A stretch of DNA of 30,803 nucleotides from JAENVU01 sp031362155 (GTDB lineage Bacteria > Actinomycetota > Acidimicrobiia > IMCC26256 > JAENVU01). Positions 1 through 7,640 of this stretch are shown here, one piece after another. Numbering within the stretch: the first letter of the stretch is position 1; every line of letters begins with the position of its first letter. The notes beneath the pieces are model-generated. The model was not told the DNA's origin. It saw nothing but the letters and a program-made list of their open reading frames with translations, and made no database searches. The DNA lies in contig JANLRZ010000132.1 of the NCBI GenBank assembly GCA_031362155.1, positions 1 through 30,803 on the forward strand, in the 5' to 3' direction. A program made the position numbers and the translations under genes.

Positions 1-242
1 GTCGCGTTGTCGTAGTAGGCCGCTGAACCGCCGGCGTCGATGTTCGACGAACTGTTGTTGGTGTTGCCGGCCCACCGGCCCGCTTCACCCGAGATCGCCG
101 AATCGCCGACCGAGACCACATACGGCGCCCCGACCCCGGGCCCGTCGGCCTGCGCCGTCCCGGTCCCCATGGCGACAACGCCGGTCGTGGCGAGCGCACC
201 CACCACTGCGAGCGCGCGCACGCGCCTGACTACTGACTGCAT
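1..242 (-). CDS. secreted SGNH/GDSL-type hydrolase, 5' part only
   Basis: Only the first 80 codons lie inside the window; the gene runs off the left edge. The ATG at 242 is preceded by a GGGGGG Shine-Dalgarno-like run about 6 bases upstream. Residues 1-32 form a Sec signal peptide: arginines at 6, 7 and 9, a hydrophobic Ala/Val/Gly core, and a likely signal-peptidase site after AQA. The mature start carries VVSVGDSAISGEAGRW, the block I motif of SGNH/GDSL esterases, where the Ser of GDS is the nucleophile. The catalytic Asp/His block lies outside the window. It is likely an extracellular esterase or lipase; the substrate cannot be told. It is transcribed divergently from the acyl-CoA synthetase gene. 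Confidence 0.8.
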   Translation of the reverse strand, partial: MQSVVRRVRALAVVGALATTGVVAMGTGTAQADGPGVGAPYVVSVGDSAISGEAGRWAGNTNNSSSNIDAGGSAAYYDNA

Positions 243-337
243 CTGAACCCCCCAAGGCCGGCGGTGCATCCGCCGTGGCGGGATCTTGCGCCATTCGCGC
301 GCCCATCACAAGCACCTTTTTCCCACCCGCCACCGCG

Positions 338-385
338 ACTTTTGGTCTGGGCGTGGGGGAAACCACCCCCCTACCGACCAAAAGT
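338..385. repeat. perfect 10-bp inverted repeat with GC-rich inner stem in divergent intergenic region
   Basis: ACTTTTGGTC at 338-347 is the exact reverse complement of GACCAAAAGT at 376-385. The 28-base interior carries a G run (355-359) and a C run (366-370) that can pair in turn, so the whole element can fold into one long hairpin or act as a two-armed operator. It lies between the start codons of two divergent genes (242 and 442), where regulators usually bind. Its role is inferred from position only. Confidence 0.6.
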
Positions 386-441
386 GCAGGGAAATCGGTG
401 GGTCGGGCAGACTACGGGCCGTTCACGACCGGGGGGACCGA

Positions 442-2064
442 ATGTCCGAGTGGAACTTTGCAACATGTTGGGAAGCGCTGGCCGACGCGCAGCCCGAGCG
501 CCTGGCGCTCGCGCAGGGCGACCGGCACCGCACGTGGGGTGAGTGGGACGACCGCAGCGCCCGCCTGGCCGCCGCCTTGGCCGACCTCGGACTCGAGCCC
601 GGCGGCAAGGTCGCCAGCTACCTCTACAACTCCATCGAGTACATGGAGGGCGTGTTCGCCACGTGGAAGTGTCGGAGCGCCCCGGTCAACGTCAACTACC
701 GCTACCTCGAAGGCGAGTTGCGGTATCTGCTCGAGAACTCCGACACCGACATCCTCCTCTTCCACGGGGTGCTCGGCGATCAGGTCGCCAAGGTCTGGCG
801 CGACGTCCCGACCCTGAAGGCCATCGTCCAGGTCGACGACGGCCACCCGCTGGTCGACGGCGCCCATCGCTACGACGATCTGATCGCTGCGCACGAACCC
901 GCGGCCCGGGTCGAGAAGAGTGGCGACGACCTCTACATCCTCTACACCGGTGGCACGACCGGCATGCCCAAGGGCGTGATGTGGCGGAACGAGGATCTGT
1001 TCAACACCCTGGTGCCGTCGGTGTGGGGTCTGCTCGGGCAGAGTGGCGTCGACTCACCCGAGGAGACACCGGGGGTGGCGGCCGCGATTGCCGAGCAGGG
1101 TCGGACACCGGTCCACCTCCCCGCGTCGCCACTCATGCACGGCACCGGGTTCATGTCGTCGTTGCAGGCGCTCACGAGCGGCGGCGCGATCGTCACGCTC
1201 GAATCGCACAGCTTCGACGCCCACGAGTTGTGGCGGGCGGTCGAGCGCGAGCACGTGACCCAGATGGCGATCGTGGGCGACGCGTTCGGCAAGCCGATGC
1301 TGCGCGCGCTCGAAGAGGCCGAGATCGACAATGCGCCGTTCGACTTGTCGTCGCTCGGGCTCATGATCTCCTCCGGCGTGATGTGGACTGCGGAGATCAA
1401 GGAAGCCCTGATGGCGCGCGGCTCGTTCCTCTGCCTCGACTCGTTGGGGTCGAGCGAGGGCGTGGGCTTCGCATCCCAGATCAGCGCGCCGGGCGCGGCG
1501 GCCACGACCGCGAAGTTCCAGATCGGCGAGTTCGCCAAGGTGTTGAACGAACAGGGCGTGCCGGTAGAAGCGGGTTCGGGCGAACGGGGCCTGCTGGCCC
1601 TTGGCGGGCCGATCCCGCTCGGCTACTACAAGGACCCGGAGAAGACCGCGGCCACGTTCCGCGAGTTCGACGGGAAGCGCTACTCGATCCCGGGCGACTG
1701 GGCCACGGTGGCCGCCGACGGCACCATCGAGTTACTCGGCCGGGGCAGCGTGTCGATCAACTCGGGCGGCGAGAAGATCTTCCCCGAGGAGGTGGAGGAA
1801 GCGGTGAAACTCCATCCGGCGGTCGCCGACGCGATCGTGGTGGGGGTACCCGACGAAAAGTTCGGTGAAGCGATTTGCGCAGTCGTCTCGCTCCGTCCCG
1901 GAGAGACTGCAACTCCCGACGAGATCATCGAGGCGGTGCGATCGAACCTGTCTCGGTTCAAGGCCCCGCGTCACGTCGTCGTCATCGACGAGGTGAAGCG
2001 GGGCCCGAACGGCAAGGCCGACTACGCGTGGGCCAAAGCCCTCGCAGTCGAGTCGGTCAACTGA
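442..2064 (+). CDS. acyl-CoA synthetase (AMP-forming), FadD19-like
   Basis: A 540-residue member of the ANL adenylating superfamily, which activates a carboxylic acid to acyl-AMP and then to acyl-CoA. The P-loop YTGGTTGMPKGV is at residues 168-179. Further on are the SLGSSEG adenine-binding motif, the PGDWA and LGRGS hinge region, NSGGEKIFPEEVEEA of the C-terminal domain, and the catalytic Lys near the end in GPNGKADY. The VNVNYRYLEGELRYLLENSD stretch resembles actinobacterial FadD19-type enzymes of steroid or branched-chain acid catabolism, but the substrate is not readable here. The start at 442 is chosen because GGGGGG lies 5 bases upstream and the family N-terminus begins there; the frame is open further upstream. 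Its stop codon abuts the convergent prepilin stop. Confidence 0.9.
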   Translation: MSEWNFATCWEALADAQPERLALAQGDRHRTWGEWDDRSARLAAALADLGLEPGGKVASYLYNSIEYMEGVFATWKCRSAPVNVNYRYLEGELRYLLENSDTDILLFHGVLGDQVAKVWRDVPTLKAIVQVDDGHPLVDGAHRYDDLIAAHEPAARVEKSGDDLYILYTGGTTGMPKGVMWRNEDLFNTLVPSVWGLLGQSGVDSPEETPGVAAAIAEQGRTPVHLPASPLMHGTGFMSSLQALTSGGAIVTLESHSFDAHELWRAVEREHVTQMAIVGDAFGKPMLRALEEAEIDNAPFDLSSLGLMISSGVMWTAEIKEALMARGSFLCLDSLGSSEGVGFASQISAPGAAATTAKFQIGEFAKVLNEQGVPVEAGSGERGLLALGGPIPLGYYKDPEKTAATFREFDGKRYSIPGDWATVAADGTIELLGRGSVSINSGGEKIFPEEVEEAVKLHPAVADAIVVGVPDEKFGEAICAVVSLRPGETATPDEIIEAVRSNLSRFKAPRHVVVIDEVKRGPNGKADYAWAKALAVESVN

Positions 2065-2442
2065 TCAGCCGAGGTCAAGACCTACGCACTTGCCTCCGGG
2101 GTTCACGGCGCCACCGGCGCCAACGGTGAACCACTTGGGCGTGTTGCGCAGGAACCGGCCGACCGGATCGCCGTCGTCGTCGTTCGGAGGGGTCACGAGT
2201 TCGCCGGCGCCGGTCGGATACCGACCCAACCGAGCGTTGAACGCCTCGACTGCGGACTCGACCGTACTGCGCTCGGCCTTGCACGCGCTCTTCTGCGCAT
2301 TCGCGGTCGTCCCGCCGACGGCGAAGACGACGACCGCGGCCAGGATGCCGAGGATCACGATCACGACGAGCAGCTCGACGAGCGTGAAACCCTTCTGCAG
2401 CAGGTTCTTGTCGGCAGTACGAGAACGGAGGTGCTTGAGCAC
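2065..2442 (-). CDS. type IV prepilin / GspG-like pseudopilin
   Basis: 125 residues with a class III signal: a short basic leader ending at Gly18, then FTLVELLVVIVILGIL. The prepilin peptidase would cut Gly18/Phe19, leaving an N-methyl-Phe and the conserved Glu at mature position 5 (E23). One hydrophobic helix is followed by a small C-terminal domain with two Cys (in SACKAE and GGKCVG), which may form a disulphide. The start is GTG at 2442, with AAGGGA about 10 bases upstream; the open frame further upstream has no prepilin features. Neighbouring pilT, pilC and pilB support a type IV pilus subunit. GspG-like pseudopilins share this layout, so major versus minor subunit is open. Confidence 0.85.
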   Translation of the reverse strand: MLKHLRSRTADKNLLQKGFTLVELLVVIVILGILAAVVVFAVGGTTANAQKSACKAERSTVESAVEAFNARLGRYPTGAGELVTPPNDDDGDPVGRFLRNTPKWFTVGAGGAVNPGGKCVGLDLG

Positions 2443-2601
2443 GAATATCAGATCCCTTGAGTGTCGCCGGCCCCGGTCTTCCGGAGCGCTCCCAACCCGT
2501 CGGCGAGTGCCGCACGAGAACCGCGAACCTATAACGATCTCCTCAACTTTGGGTAGGCCAGATGCCCCGATCCGTCGGAATTGGGCCGGTCGACCCATCC
2601 C

Positions 2602-2637
2602 ACCCGGTGGCCGACGCCTCACGGTGCGCCACCGGGT
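2602..2637. repeat. 10-bp perfect inverted repeat in the pilT leader
   Basis: ACCCGGTGGC at 2602-2611 is the exact reverse complement of GCCACCGGGT at 2628-2637, with a 16-base loop. It ends 23 bases before the chosen pilT start, in the 218-base region between the divergent prepilin and pilT genes. It could be a leader hairpin of the pilT transcript or an operator. The only promoter-like box noted is TATAAC at 2530-2535 (plus), without a clear -35. Confidence 0.5.
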
Positions 2638-2660
2638 CGATCGCGGCGAGAATGCGTCCT

Positions 2661-3752
2661 ATGACCTCCACCTCGGTCGACATCACCGGCATCGAGCAGT
2701 ACCTCACGGTCCTGGCTCTCCACAACGCGACCGACCTCCACCTCACCGTCGGCGCGCCACCGCTCCTGCGGATCGACGGCAAGCTCACCCCCATCGACGA
2801 GCCTGCCCTCACGTCGGCCGCGGCCGAGACCTTGATCCTCGGGTTGCTCGAAGGCGAACTCTTCGATCGGTTCATCCGGGAGAAGGAGATCGACTTCTCG
2901 TTCTCGTGGCGCGACGAGATTCGGTTCCGGGCCAACGTGTTCCGCCAGCAGGGCACGGTCGCGCTTGCGCTGCGGGCCATCCCGTACGAAATCCCGACCT
3001 TCGAAGAACTCGGCCTCCCTCCGATCCTGGAGTACTTCGCCGGACTCCCCCAGGGTTTGATCCTGGTCACCGGCCCGACCGGGTCGGGGAAGTCGACCAC
3101 CCAGGCATCGGTGATCGACTTCATCAACCACACGCGCGAATGTCACATCCTCACCGTCGAGGACCCGATCGAATACGTGCACCATCATCACCGCGCTGCG
3201 GTGAACCAGCGCGAGGTCGGCACCGACACCGATTCGTTCGAACGCGCATTGCGCAGCGCACTGCGCGAAGACCCCGACGTGATGCTCGTGGGTGAGATGC
3301 GCGATGCCGAGACCATGCAGTTCGCGCTCACGCTCGCCGAGACCGGCCACCTCGTCTTCGCCACGTTGCACACCAACGACGCCGCCACCGCGCTCGACCG
3401 CATCGTCGATGTCTTTCCGGCCGACCGCCAGGCCCAGATCCGGGTGCAACTCTCGGCGGCGCTCGCCGGGGTAGTGAGCCAACGGCTCATCCCGCGCATC
3501 GGTGGGGGCATGGTCGCGGCGTTCGAGGTCATCGTCGCGACCAACCCCGTTCGCAACTTGATCCGCGACGGCAAGACCCACCAACTACGCAACGTGGTCT
3601 CCACCAACATGCGCGACGGCATGCAGACGATGGAAGCCGCGATGAACGCATTGATCGAGGCGGGCGTCGTCAGCCACGACGATGCGGTCGATCGCAGCTT
3701 GCACCCTCGGGAACTCAAGCCCCCGTCGTGGGGGGCGGCGTCGGCGAGCTGA
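2661..3752 (+). CDS. pilT: type IV pilus retraction ATPase PilT
   Basis: 363 residues, the usual PilT length. A hexameric ATPase of the GspE/PilT family that powers pilus disassembly at the inner face of the membrane. Residues 1-110 form the PAS-like N-domain. Walker A GPTGSGKS is at 138-145, the Asp box EDPIEYV from 167, Walker B MLVGEMRD at 208-215 and the His box TLHTND at 235-240. PVRNLIRD at 296-303 corresponds to the AIRNLIRE motif typical of PilT, so retraction rather than assembly is the better call. Start: ATG at 2661 rather than 2652, because the weak GGCGAG is 10 bases from the former and 1 base from the latter. It is divergent from the prepilin and convergent with pilC. Confidence 0.92.
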   Translation: MTSTSVDITGIEQYLTVLALHNATDLHLTVGAPPLLRIDGKLTPIDEPALTSAAAETLILGLLEGELFDRFIREKEIDFSFSWRDEIRFRANVFRQQGTVALALRAIPYEIPTFEELGLPPILEYFAGLPQGLILVTGPTGSGKSTTQASVIDFINHTRECHILTVEDPIEYVHHHHRAAVNQREVGTDTDSFERALRSALREDPDVMLVGEMRDAETMQFALTLAETGHLVFATLHTNDAATALDRIVDVFPADRQAQIRVQLSAALAGVVSQRLIPRIGGGMVAAFEVIVATNPVRNLIRDGKTHQLRNVVSTNMRDGMQTMEAAMNALIEAGVVSHDDAVDRSLHPRELKPPSWGAASAS

Positions 3753-3757
3753 GCCCG

Positions 3758-3774
3758 CGACCGACGGGCGGTCG
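3758..3774. terminator. small hairpin between convergent pilT and pilC
   Basis: CGACCG (3758-3763) pairs with CGGTCG (3769-3774) around a five-base loop. It nearly fills the 22 bases between the two convergent stop codons. There is no T-run on either strand, so a bidirectional terminator is plausible but weak. Confidence 0.35.
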
Positions 3775-4989
3775 TCAGCCCTTGAGGGTGCTGCTGCCCT
3801 GGAAGATGCCGTACATCGCCGAGACCAGCGCCACCGCCACGAACCCGACGATCAGACCCATGACCACGATGACGGCCGGCTCGGCCAGCGCGGTCAAGCG
3901 CGCCAGCTTGTAGTCGAGTTCCTTGGCGAAGTAGTCGGCCGCGGAATCGAGCTGCTGGTCGAGGGTTCCGGTCTCCTCGCCCACTCGCATCATCTGGGTG
4001 ACCGCCGGCGGGAACAAGCCCGTCGCGGCAATCGGCCGGGCCATCCCTTCACCTTCGAGCATGCCGTCGCGCACGTCGCCTAGAGCGGCGGCGTAGACAC
4101 CGTTGTTGGCACCATCGATCGCAGCCTGCATCGCCTCGGGCAGCGACACGCCCGCCTGCATCATCGCGGCGATGATCCGGCAGAACCGTTCGATCACCGT
4201 GTACTGGGCGACCTCGCCGATCACCGGGAGCCGCAGCACCATGCGGTCGCGCGCGAGTTTCCCGCCGGGGCTGCGATTGATGCGCACCAGGATCAGGATG
4301 ATCACGAGCAGCCCCGACCCGATGGCCCACCACCAGCCTTCGAAGAACCGGGCGATGTCGAGCAGCACCTTGGTCGCCGTGGGGAGTTCGGCGTCGAACT
4401 CCTTGAAGAAGTCGGTGAACTTGGGCAGCACGTACGAGACCAGGACGACGACCGTGACGATCGCCATCACGAAGATGACGATCGGGTACGTGAGGGCGGA
4501 GCGAATCTTCTGGCGCGCTTCCATGTCTCGCTCGATGTAGCGCGACAACTGATCGAGCACGGTGTCGAGGCGGCCGGTGATCTCGGCCGAGCGCAGAATC
4601 CCGAGGTAGTACGGCGGGAACACATCGCGGTGGCGGGCAAGCGCCTCGGAGAACGGCACCCCTACCTGGATGAGTTCTGCGGCCTCGGTGAGGATCTCGA
4701 TCATGCGTGGGTTCGAGGCCGCCTCCCGCACGGTCTCCAACGCTTCGACGAGCGGGATCCCCGCCCGCACGAACGCGGCCACCTGCCGCGAGAAGTGCAT
4801 CACTTCGGTACGCGGGACCCGCTTGCGGGTGATCTCGATCTCGGTGAACTTGCGCTTGGCCCGAATGCTCTTGACGTCGAGCTGTTGCGCCATCAGCTGG
4901 TTGCGCAGACTCTCGGCGCTGATCGCCTCGGCTTTGGCTCGTACCTTCGTGCCGTCGGGCGCGACGGCGACGTAACGGAAGTCGGTCAT
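3775..4989 (-). CDS. pilC: type IV pilus inner-membrane platform protein PilC (GspF family)
   Basis: 404 residues, the normal length for PilC/GspF. Two homologous cytoplasmic helical domains (about 60-165 and 260-370), each starting with an F-R/C-Q/I-A-A-hydrophobic pattern, alternate with membrane segments at about 168-188, 218-235 and 376-395. In the family this protein sits in the inner membrane and couples PilB or PilT motion to pilin insertion or removal. The ATG at 4989 lies 15 bases downstream of the pilB stop, so the two genes are probably co-transcribed. It converges with pilT. Confidence 0.92.
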   Translation of the reverse strand: MTDFRYVAVAPDGTKVRAKAEAISAESLRNQLMAQQLDVKSIRAKRKFTEIEITRKRVPRTEVMHFSRQVAAFVRAGIPLVEALETVREAASNPRMIEILTEAAELIQVGVPFSEALARHRDVFPPYYLGILRSAEITGRLDTVLDQLSRYIERDMEARQKIRSALTYPIVIFVMAIVTVVVLVSYVLPKFTDFFKEFDAELPTATKVLLDIARFFEGWWWAIGSGLLVIILILVRINRSPGGKLARDRMVLRLPVIGEVAQYTVIERFCRIIAAMMQAGVSLPEAMQAAIDGANNGVYAAALGDVRDGMLEGEGMARPIAATGLFPPAVTQMMRVGEETGTLDQQLDSAADYFAKELDYKLARLTALAEPAVIVVMGLIVGFVAVALVSAMYGIFQGSSTLKG

Positions 4990-5004
4990 CGACGAGTCCC
5001 GCGC

Positions 5005-6960
5005 TCAGACCACGTACAACGTGCGGAGCACTTCGGCCAACGTGGTGACGTCTCGGTCGACGAGCTTGAGCGCCTGGGTCTGGAGCGACACCATTCCCTC
5101 GGCCACGGCGAGATCCCGCAGGTCCTGGTAGGTCGGTTCGGTCACGACGAGTTGTTTCATCGCGTCGCTCACTCGGAGCAACTCGTACACACCGATGCGG
5201 CCCTGGTAACCGGTCTCGGCGCAGAACACGCAGCCCTCGCCGTGGAAGAACTCGGACTTCCGGGCCATCCCGGCCTTGTCCCACATGGCGAGCTCGTCGG
5301 CGGTCGGCTCGTACGGCACCTTGCACTCGGGGCAGAGCCGACGGACCAGGCGCTGACCGACCACACCGAGCACCGACGAGCTTATCAAGAACGACTCGAT
5401 CCCCATGTCGAGGAAGCGGTGCAGCGCGGCCACAGAGTCGGTCGCGTGCAACGACGAGAGCACGAGGTGACCGGTGAGCGCCGACTGCACCGCGATGCGC
5501 GCGGTCTCGACGTCGCGGATCTCGCCGACGAGGATCGCATCGGGGTCCTGGCGCAGGATCGAGCGGAGCCCACCTGCGAACGTGATCCCGGCCTGCTCGT
5601 TGATCTGGATCTGGTTGATCGTAGGAAAGACGTACTCGACGGGGTCTTCCACCGTCATGATGTTGATCTCTTCGCGGTTGATCTGGGTGAGCGCGGCGTA
5701 GAGCGTGGTCGTCTTGCCCGAACCGGTGGGCCCGGCGCAGATGACCATGCCGTAGGGCGATCGGGTCATGCCCTCGAAGATCGTGAGGGTCTCCGGCGGC
5801 ATGCCGAGGTCGGCGAGGCCGAAGAGCGCTCGGCGCTTGTCGAGGATTCGCAGCACGCACTTCTCGCCGTTGACCGTCGAGGCGGTGGAGACCCGCACGT
5901 CGAGCGGCACGCCGTCGACGTCGACTTCGATCTGACCGTCTTGGGGTCGGCGCCGCTCGACGATGTTCATGTTCGCCATGACCTTGATCCGGCTGATCAA
6001 GGCGGGCCCCATGCCGGGCGGCAGGTTCAGCACCTCGTGGAGTGCACCGTCGATCCGGTTCCGGATGCGAACCCGATCGGGCATCGGCTCGATGTGGACG
6101 TCGGAGGCGCGCTCGCTCACTGCCTGGGACAGCAGCAGGTTCACAACCTGGACGACCGGTGCCTTCTCGTCGACTTGGGCCGTGACGTTTTCGCCCGAGC
6201 CGGCGCGTCGCTGCTCTTCTCGGGCCTGGAAGACCCGGACCTGCTCATCGACGTTGGCGGTGGTGCGGTAGGCGACGTCGATGGCCCGCTGGATCTCGCC
6301 GACGCCGCCGACGAACAGCTTCGCGGGCTGGCGCAGCGTCTCGCGGAGCCGCTCGGCGATAGTCGGATCGCTCGGATCACCGACGGCCACGTCGTAGCCG
6401 AAGTCGGTGCGCCGCAGCACGATCGCGCCCCACGCGCGGGCGTTCGCCTCGGGCAACACGGCGACCGCGGCCGGGTCGGGGAAGTTGTGCCGCAGGTCGA
6501 CGACCTCGAGGCCGAACTGCTCGGCCAGCACTCCGGCGAGGTCACGCTCCGTGAGCACCCGCTTGGCCACGAGGTACTCGCCGAGTCGCTGGCCCGCGGT
6601 GTCCTGGGCGTCGAGCGCGCCGACGAGTTGCTCGGAACTCAGCACCCTGCGTTGCACGAGAATCTCACCGAGCATCCGGGCGTGGCGCTGCTGCACTGCC
6701 GCGACCGCCGCCTCGGCCTCGGACCCCGCGGTGGCGGCCGCAGCCATCGCGGCGTTGATGCGCGCATTCCGCGCCGCGACCTGGGCTTGGAGCGCCTCGA
6801 TCGACATGGTGATCGTTGCGTCGACGCCGTCCGAGTCGAGGAACTCGTCCTCGTCCACGTGCTCATCGCGATCGGGCGCGCGATCGGGCGCGTGTTCGAC
6901 GGCGGCGACGTAGCGCTTCAGTTCTCCCGCGGCGTCTTTCCGGGACTTCAACAAGCCCAC
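5005..6960 (-). CDS. pilB: type IV pilus assembly ATPase PilB (GspE family)
   Basis: 651 residues. An acidic, low-complexity head (about 20-50) and an Ala-rich, possibly coiled-coil stretch (about 55-90) precede a MshEN-type domain (about 92-230). The ATPase core follows: Walker A GPTGSGKTT at 410-418, an EDPVEYV Asp box, Walker B ILVGEIRD, and the tetracysteine zinc motif CPEC ... CVFC before GRIGVYELL. PilB drives pilus extension. The start is GTG at 6960 because a perfect GGAGG lies 8 bases upstream; a further GTG at 6987 has no such site. The MshEN domain in this family can bind cyclic-di-GMP, but whether this one does is not shown by the sequence. Confidence 0.92.
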   Translation of the reverse strand: MGLLKSRKDAAGELKRYVAAVEHAPDRAPDRDEHVDEDEFLDSDGVDATITMSIEALQAQVAARNARINAAMAAAATAGSEAEAAVAAVQQRHARMLGEILVQRRVLSSEQLVGALDAQDTAGQRLGEYLVAKRVLTERDLAGVLAEQFGLEVVDLRHNFPDPAAVAVLPEANARAWGAIVLRRTDFGYDVAVGDPSDPTIAERLRETLRQPAKLFVGGVGEIQRAIDVAYRTTANVDEQVRVFQAREEQRRAGSGENVTAQVDEKAPVVQVVNLLLSQAVSERASDVHIEPMPDRVRIRNRIDGALHEVLNLPPGMGPALISRIKVMANMNIVERRRPQDGQIEVDVDGVPLDVRVSTASTVNGEKCVLRILDKRRALFGLADLGMPPETLTIFEGMTRSPYGMVICAGPTGSGKTTTLYAALTQINREEINIMTVEDPVEYVFPTINQIQINEQAGITFAGGLRSILRQDPDAILVGEIRDVETARIAVQSALTGHLVLSSLHATDSVAALHRFLDMGIESFLISSSVLGVVGQRLVRRLCPECKVPYEPTADELAMWDKAGMARKSEFFHGEGCVFCAETGYQGRIGVYELLRVSDAMKQLVVTEPTYQDLRDLAVAEGMVSLQTQALKLVDRDVTTLAEVLRTLYVV

Positions 6961-6968
6961 GGTCTTTC

Positions 6969-6973
6969 CCTCC
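6969..6973 (-). promoter_or_regulatory. ribosome binding site that decides the pilB start
   Basis: The minus strand reads GGAGG here, 8 bases before GTG 6960. It lies inside the longer open frame and argues against starting at 6987. Confidence 0.7.
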
Positions 6974-7071
6974 ACCCGGCCCCGCACCCGGTCAACTGAC
7001 CGAACGTCACAAATGCCCGCGCAGCGTAGGACGAATCAGGCCCGTGGCGCCAGGCCGGACGGCCCAGACGC

Positions 7072-7102
7072 GACGAAGCGGCGCCCATGGCGCCGCTTCG
7101 TC
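7072..7102 (-). terminator. 14-bp perfect hairpin downstream of groES
   Basis: GACGAAGCGGCGCC (7072-7085) and GGCGCCGCTTCGTC (7089-7102) are exact reverse complements with a three-base CAT loop. The hairpin begins 31 bases past the groES stop and precedes pilB on the same strand. No U-run follows, as in many high-GC terminators. It should isolate groES from pilB. Confidence 0.75.
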
Positions 7103-7133
7103 TCGAACCACCACCCCGCGAAGGGCGACCGGT

Positions 7134-7451
7134 TTACTTCTTCTTCTTGGCGCCCGCGCTCTTCTCGACCTTGGCGAGGATGTCACGGCCGGCGAGGATC
7201 AGGAGGTCCTCACCGTCGATCGTGATCTCGGTGCCGCCGTACTTCGAGTAGACGACGGTGTCGCCGACCGCGATGTCGAGCGGGACCAACTCACCGGAGG
7301 TCTCGGCCCGACGGCCCGGTCCAACCGCGAGCACTTCACCCTGCTGCGGCTTCTCTTTTGCGGTGTCGGGGATCACCAACCCACTGACGGTGGTTTCCTC
7401 GGCTTCGGCGGTACGGACGACGATGCGGTCCTCGAGCGGTACGAGTTTCAT
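7134..7451 (-). CDS. groES: co-chaperonin GroES (Hsp10)
   Basis: 105 residues, slightly longer than usual because of a lysine-rich tail (AGAKKKK). It starts with KLVPLEDRIVV, continues with the mobile loop (about 16-36) that contacts GroEL, and has the family signature around GEVLAVGPG. It forms the heptameric lid of the cytosolic GroEL chamber. The start is ATG 7451 with GAGGAGG about 7 bases upstream. There is no groEL next to it: pilB lies downstream and tsaD upstream, so its GroEL partner is encoded elsewhere. Two CIRCE-type operators lie upstream, implying HrcA control. Confidence 0.95.
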   Translation of the reverse strand: MKLVPLEDRIVVRTAEAEETTVSGLVIPDTAKEKPQQGEVLAVGPGRRAETSGELVPLDIAVGDTVVYSKYGGTEITIDGEDLLILAGRDILAKVEKSAGAKKKK

Positions 7452-7466
7452 CGGTGGCCTCCTCGA

Positions 7467-7484
7467 CCGGCCCTCGGGGGCCGG
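7467..7484 (-). promoter_or_regulatory. hairpin next to the groES ribosome binding site
   Basis: CCGGCCC (7467-7473) pairs with GGGCCGG (7478-7484) around a four-base loop, just upstream of the GAGGAGG of groES. It would fold in the mRNA leader. A stabilising or translation-tuning role is inferred. Confidence 0.4.
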
Positions 7485-7541
7485 AGGTGTGTCGACATTC
7501 GGGGGTCCCGTCGTGGTGAGGCCACGCCAGGGGCGGACCTG

Positions 7542-7568
7542 TTAGCACTCGGGGTATGGGACTGCTAA
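7542..7568. promoter_or_regulatory. CIRCE operator (HrcA site)
   Basis: TTAGCACTC-N9-GACTGCTAA. This matches the CIRCE consensus TTAGCACTC-N9-GAGTGCTAA at 17 of 18 positions with exact spacing. It lies 90 bases upstream of the groES start. Confidence 0.9.
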
Positions 7569-7571
7569 AAC

Positions 7572-7600
7572 AAGGTAGCACTCGGCCCCGGCGACTGCAA
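7572..7600 (-). promoter_or_regulatory. candidate groES promoter overlapping the outer CIRCE-like site
   Basis: On the minus strand TTGCAG (7600-7595) and TACCTT (7577-7572) are 17 bases apart. The first CIRCE element would then lie at the transcription start and the second would cover the promoter. Box matches are moderate. Confidence 0.4.
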
Positions 7601-7601
7601 A
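7575..7601. promoter_or_regulatory. second, degenerate CIRCE-like operator
   Basis: GTAGCACTC-N9-GACTGCAAA: 15 of 18 positions match CIRCE and the 9-base spacer is kept. It is offset by exactly 33 bases (about three helical turns) from the first site and shares its GACTGC variant in the right arm. Confidence 0.65.
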
Positions 7602-7640
7602 ATCGCCCACGGGCCCCGTTCCGGGTTTCGGCGGCGCTCG

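Noticed and set aside
4630..6999. Long open frame on the plus strand opposite pilC and pilB
   Set aside because: It is antisense to two clear pilus genes, has a His/Arg/Asp-rich composition typical of GC-skewed shadow frames, and shows no family motif.
6988..7071. Small gene between pilB and groES
   Set aside because: No start with a ribosome site and no protein-like frame; only the groES terminator lies next to it.
7602..7640. Terminator after tsaD
   Set aside because: Only a 4-bp CCCG/CGGG stem could be found, too weak to report.
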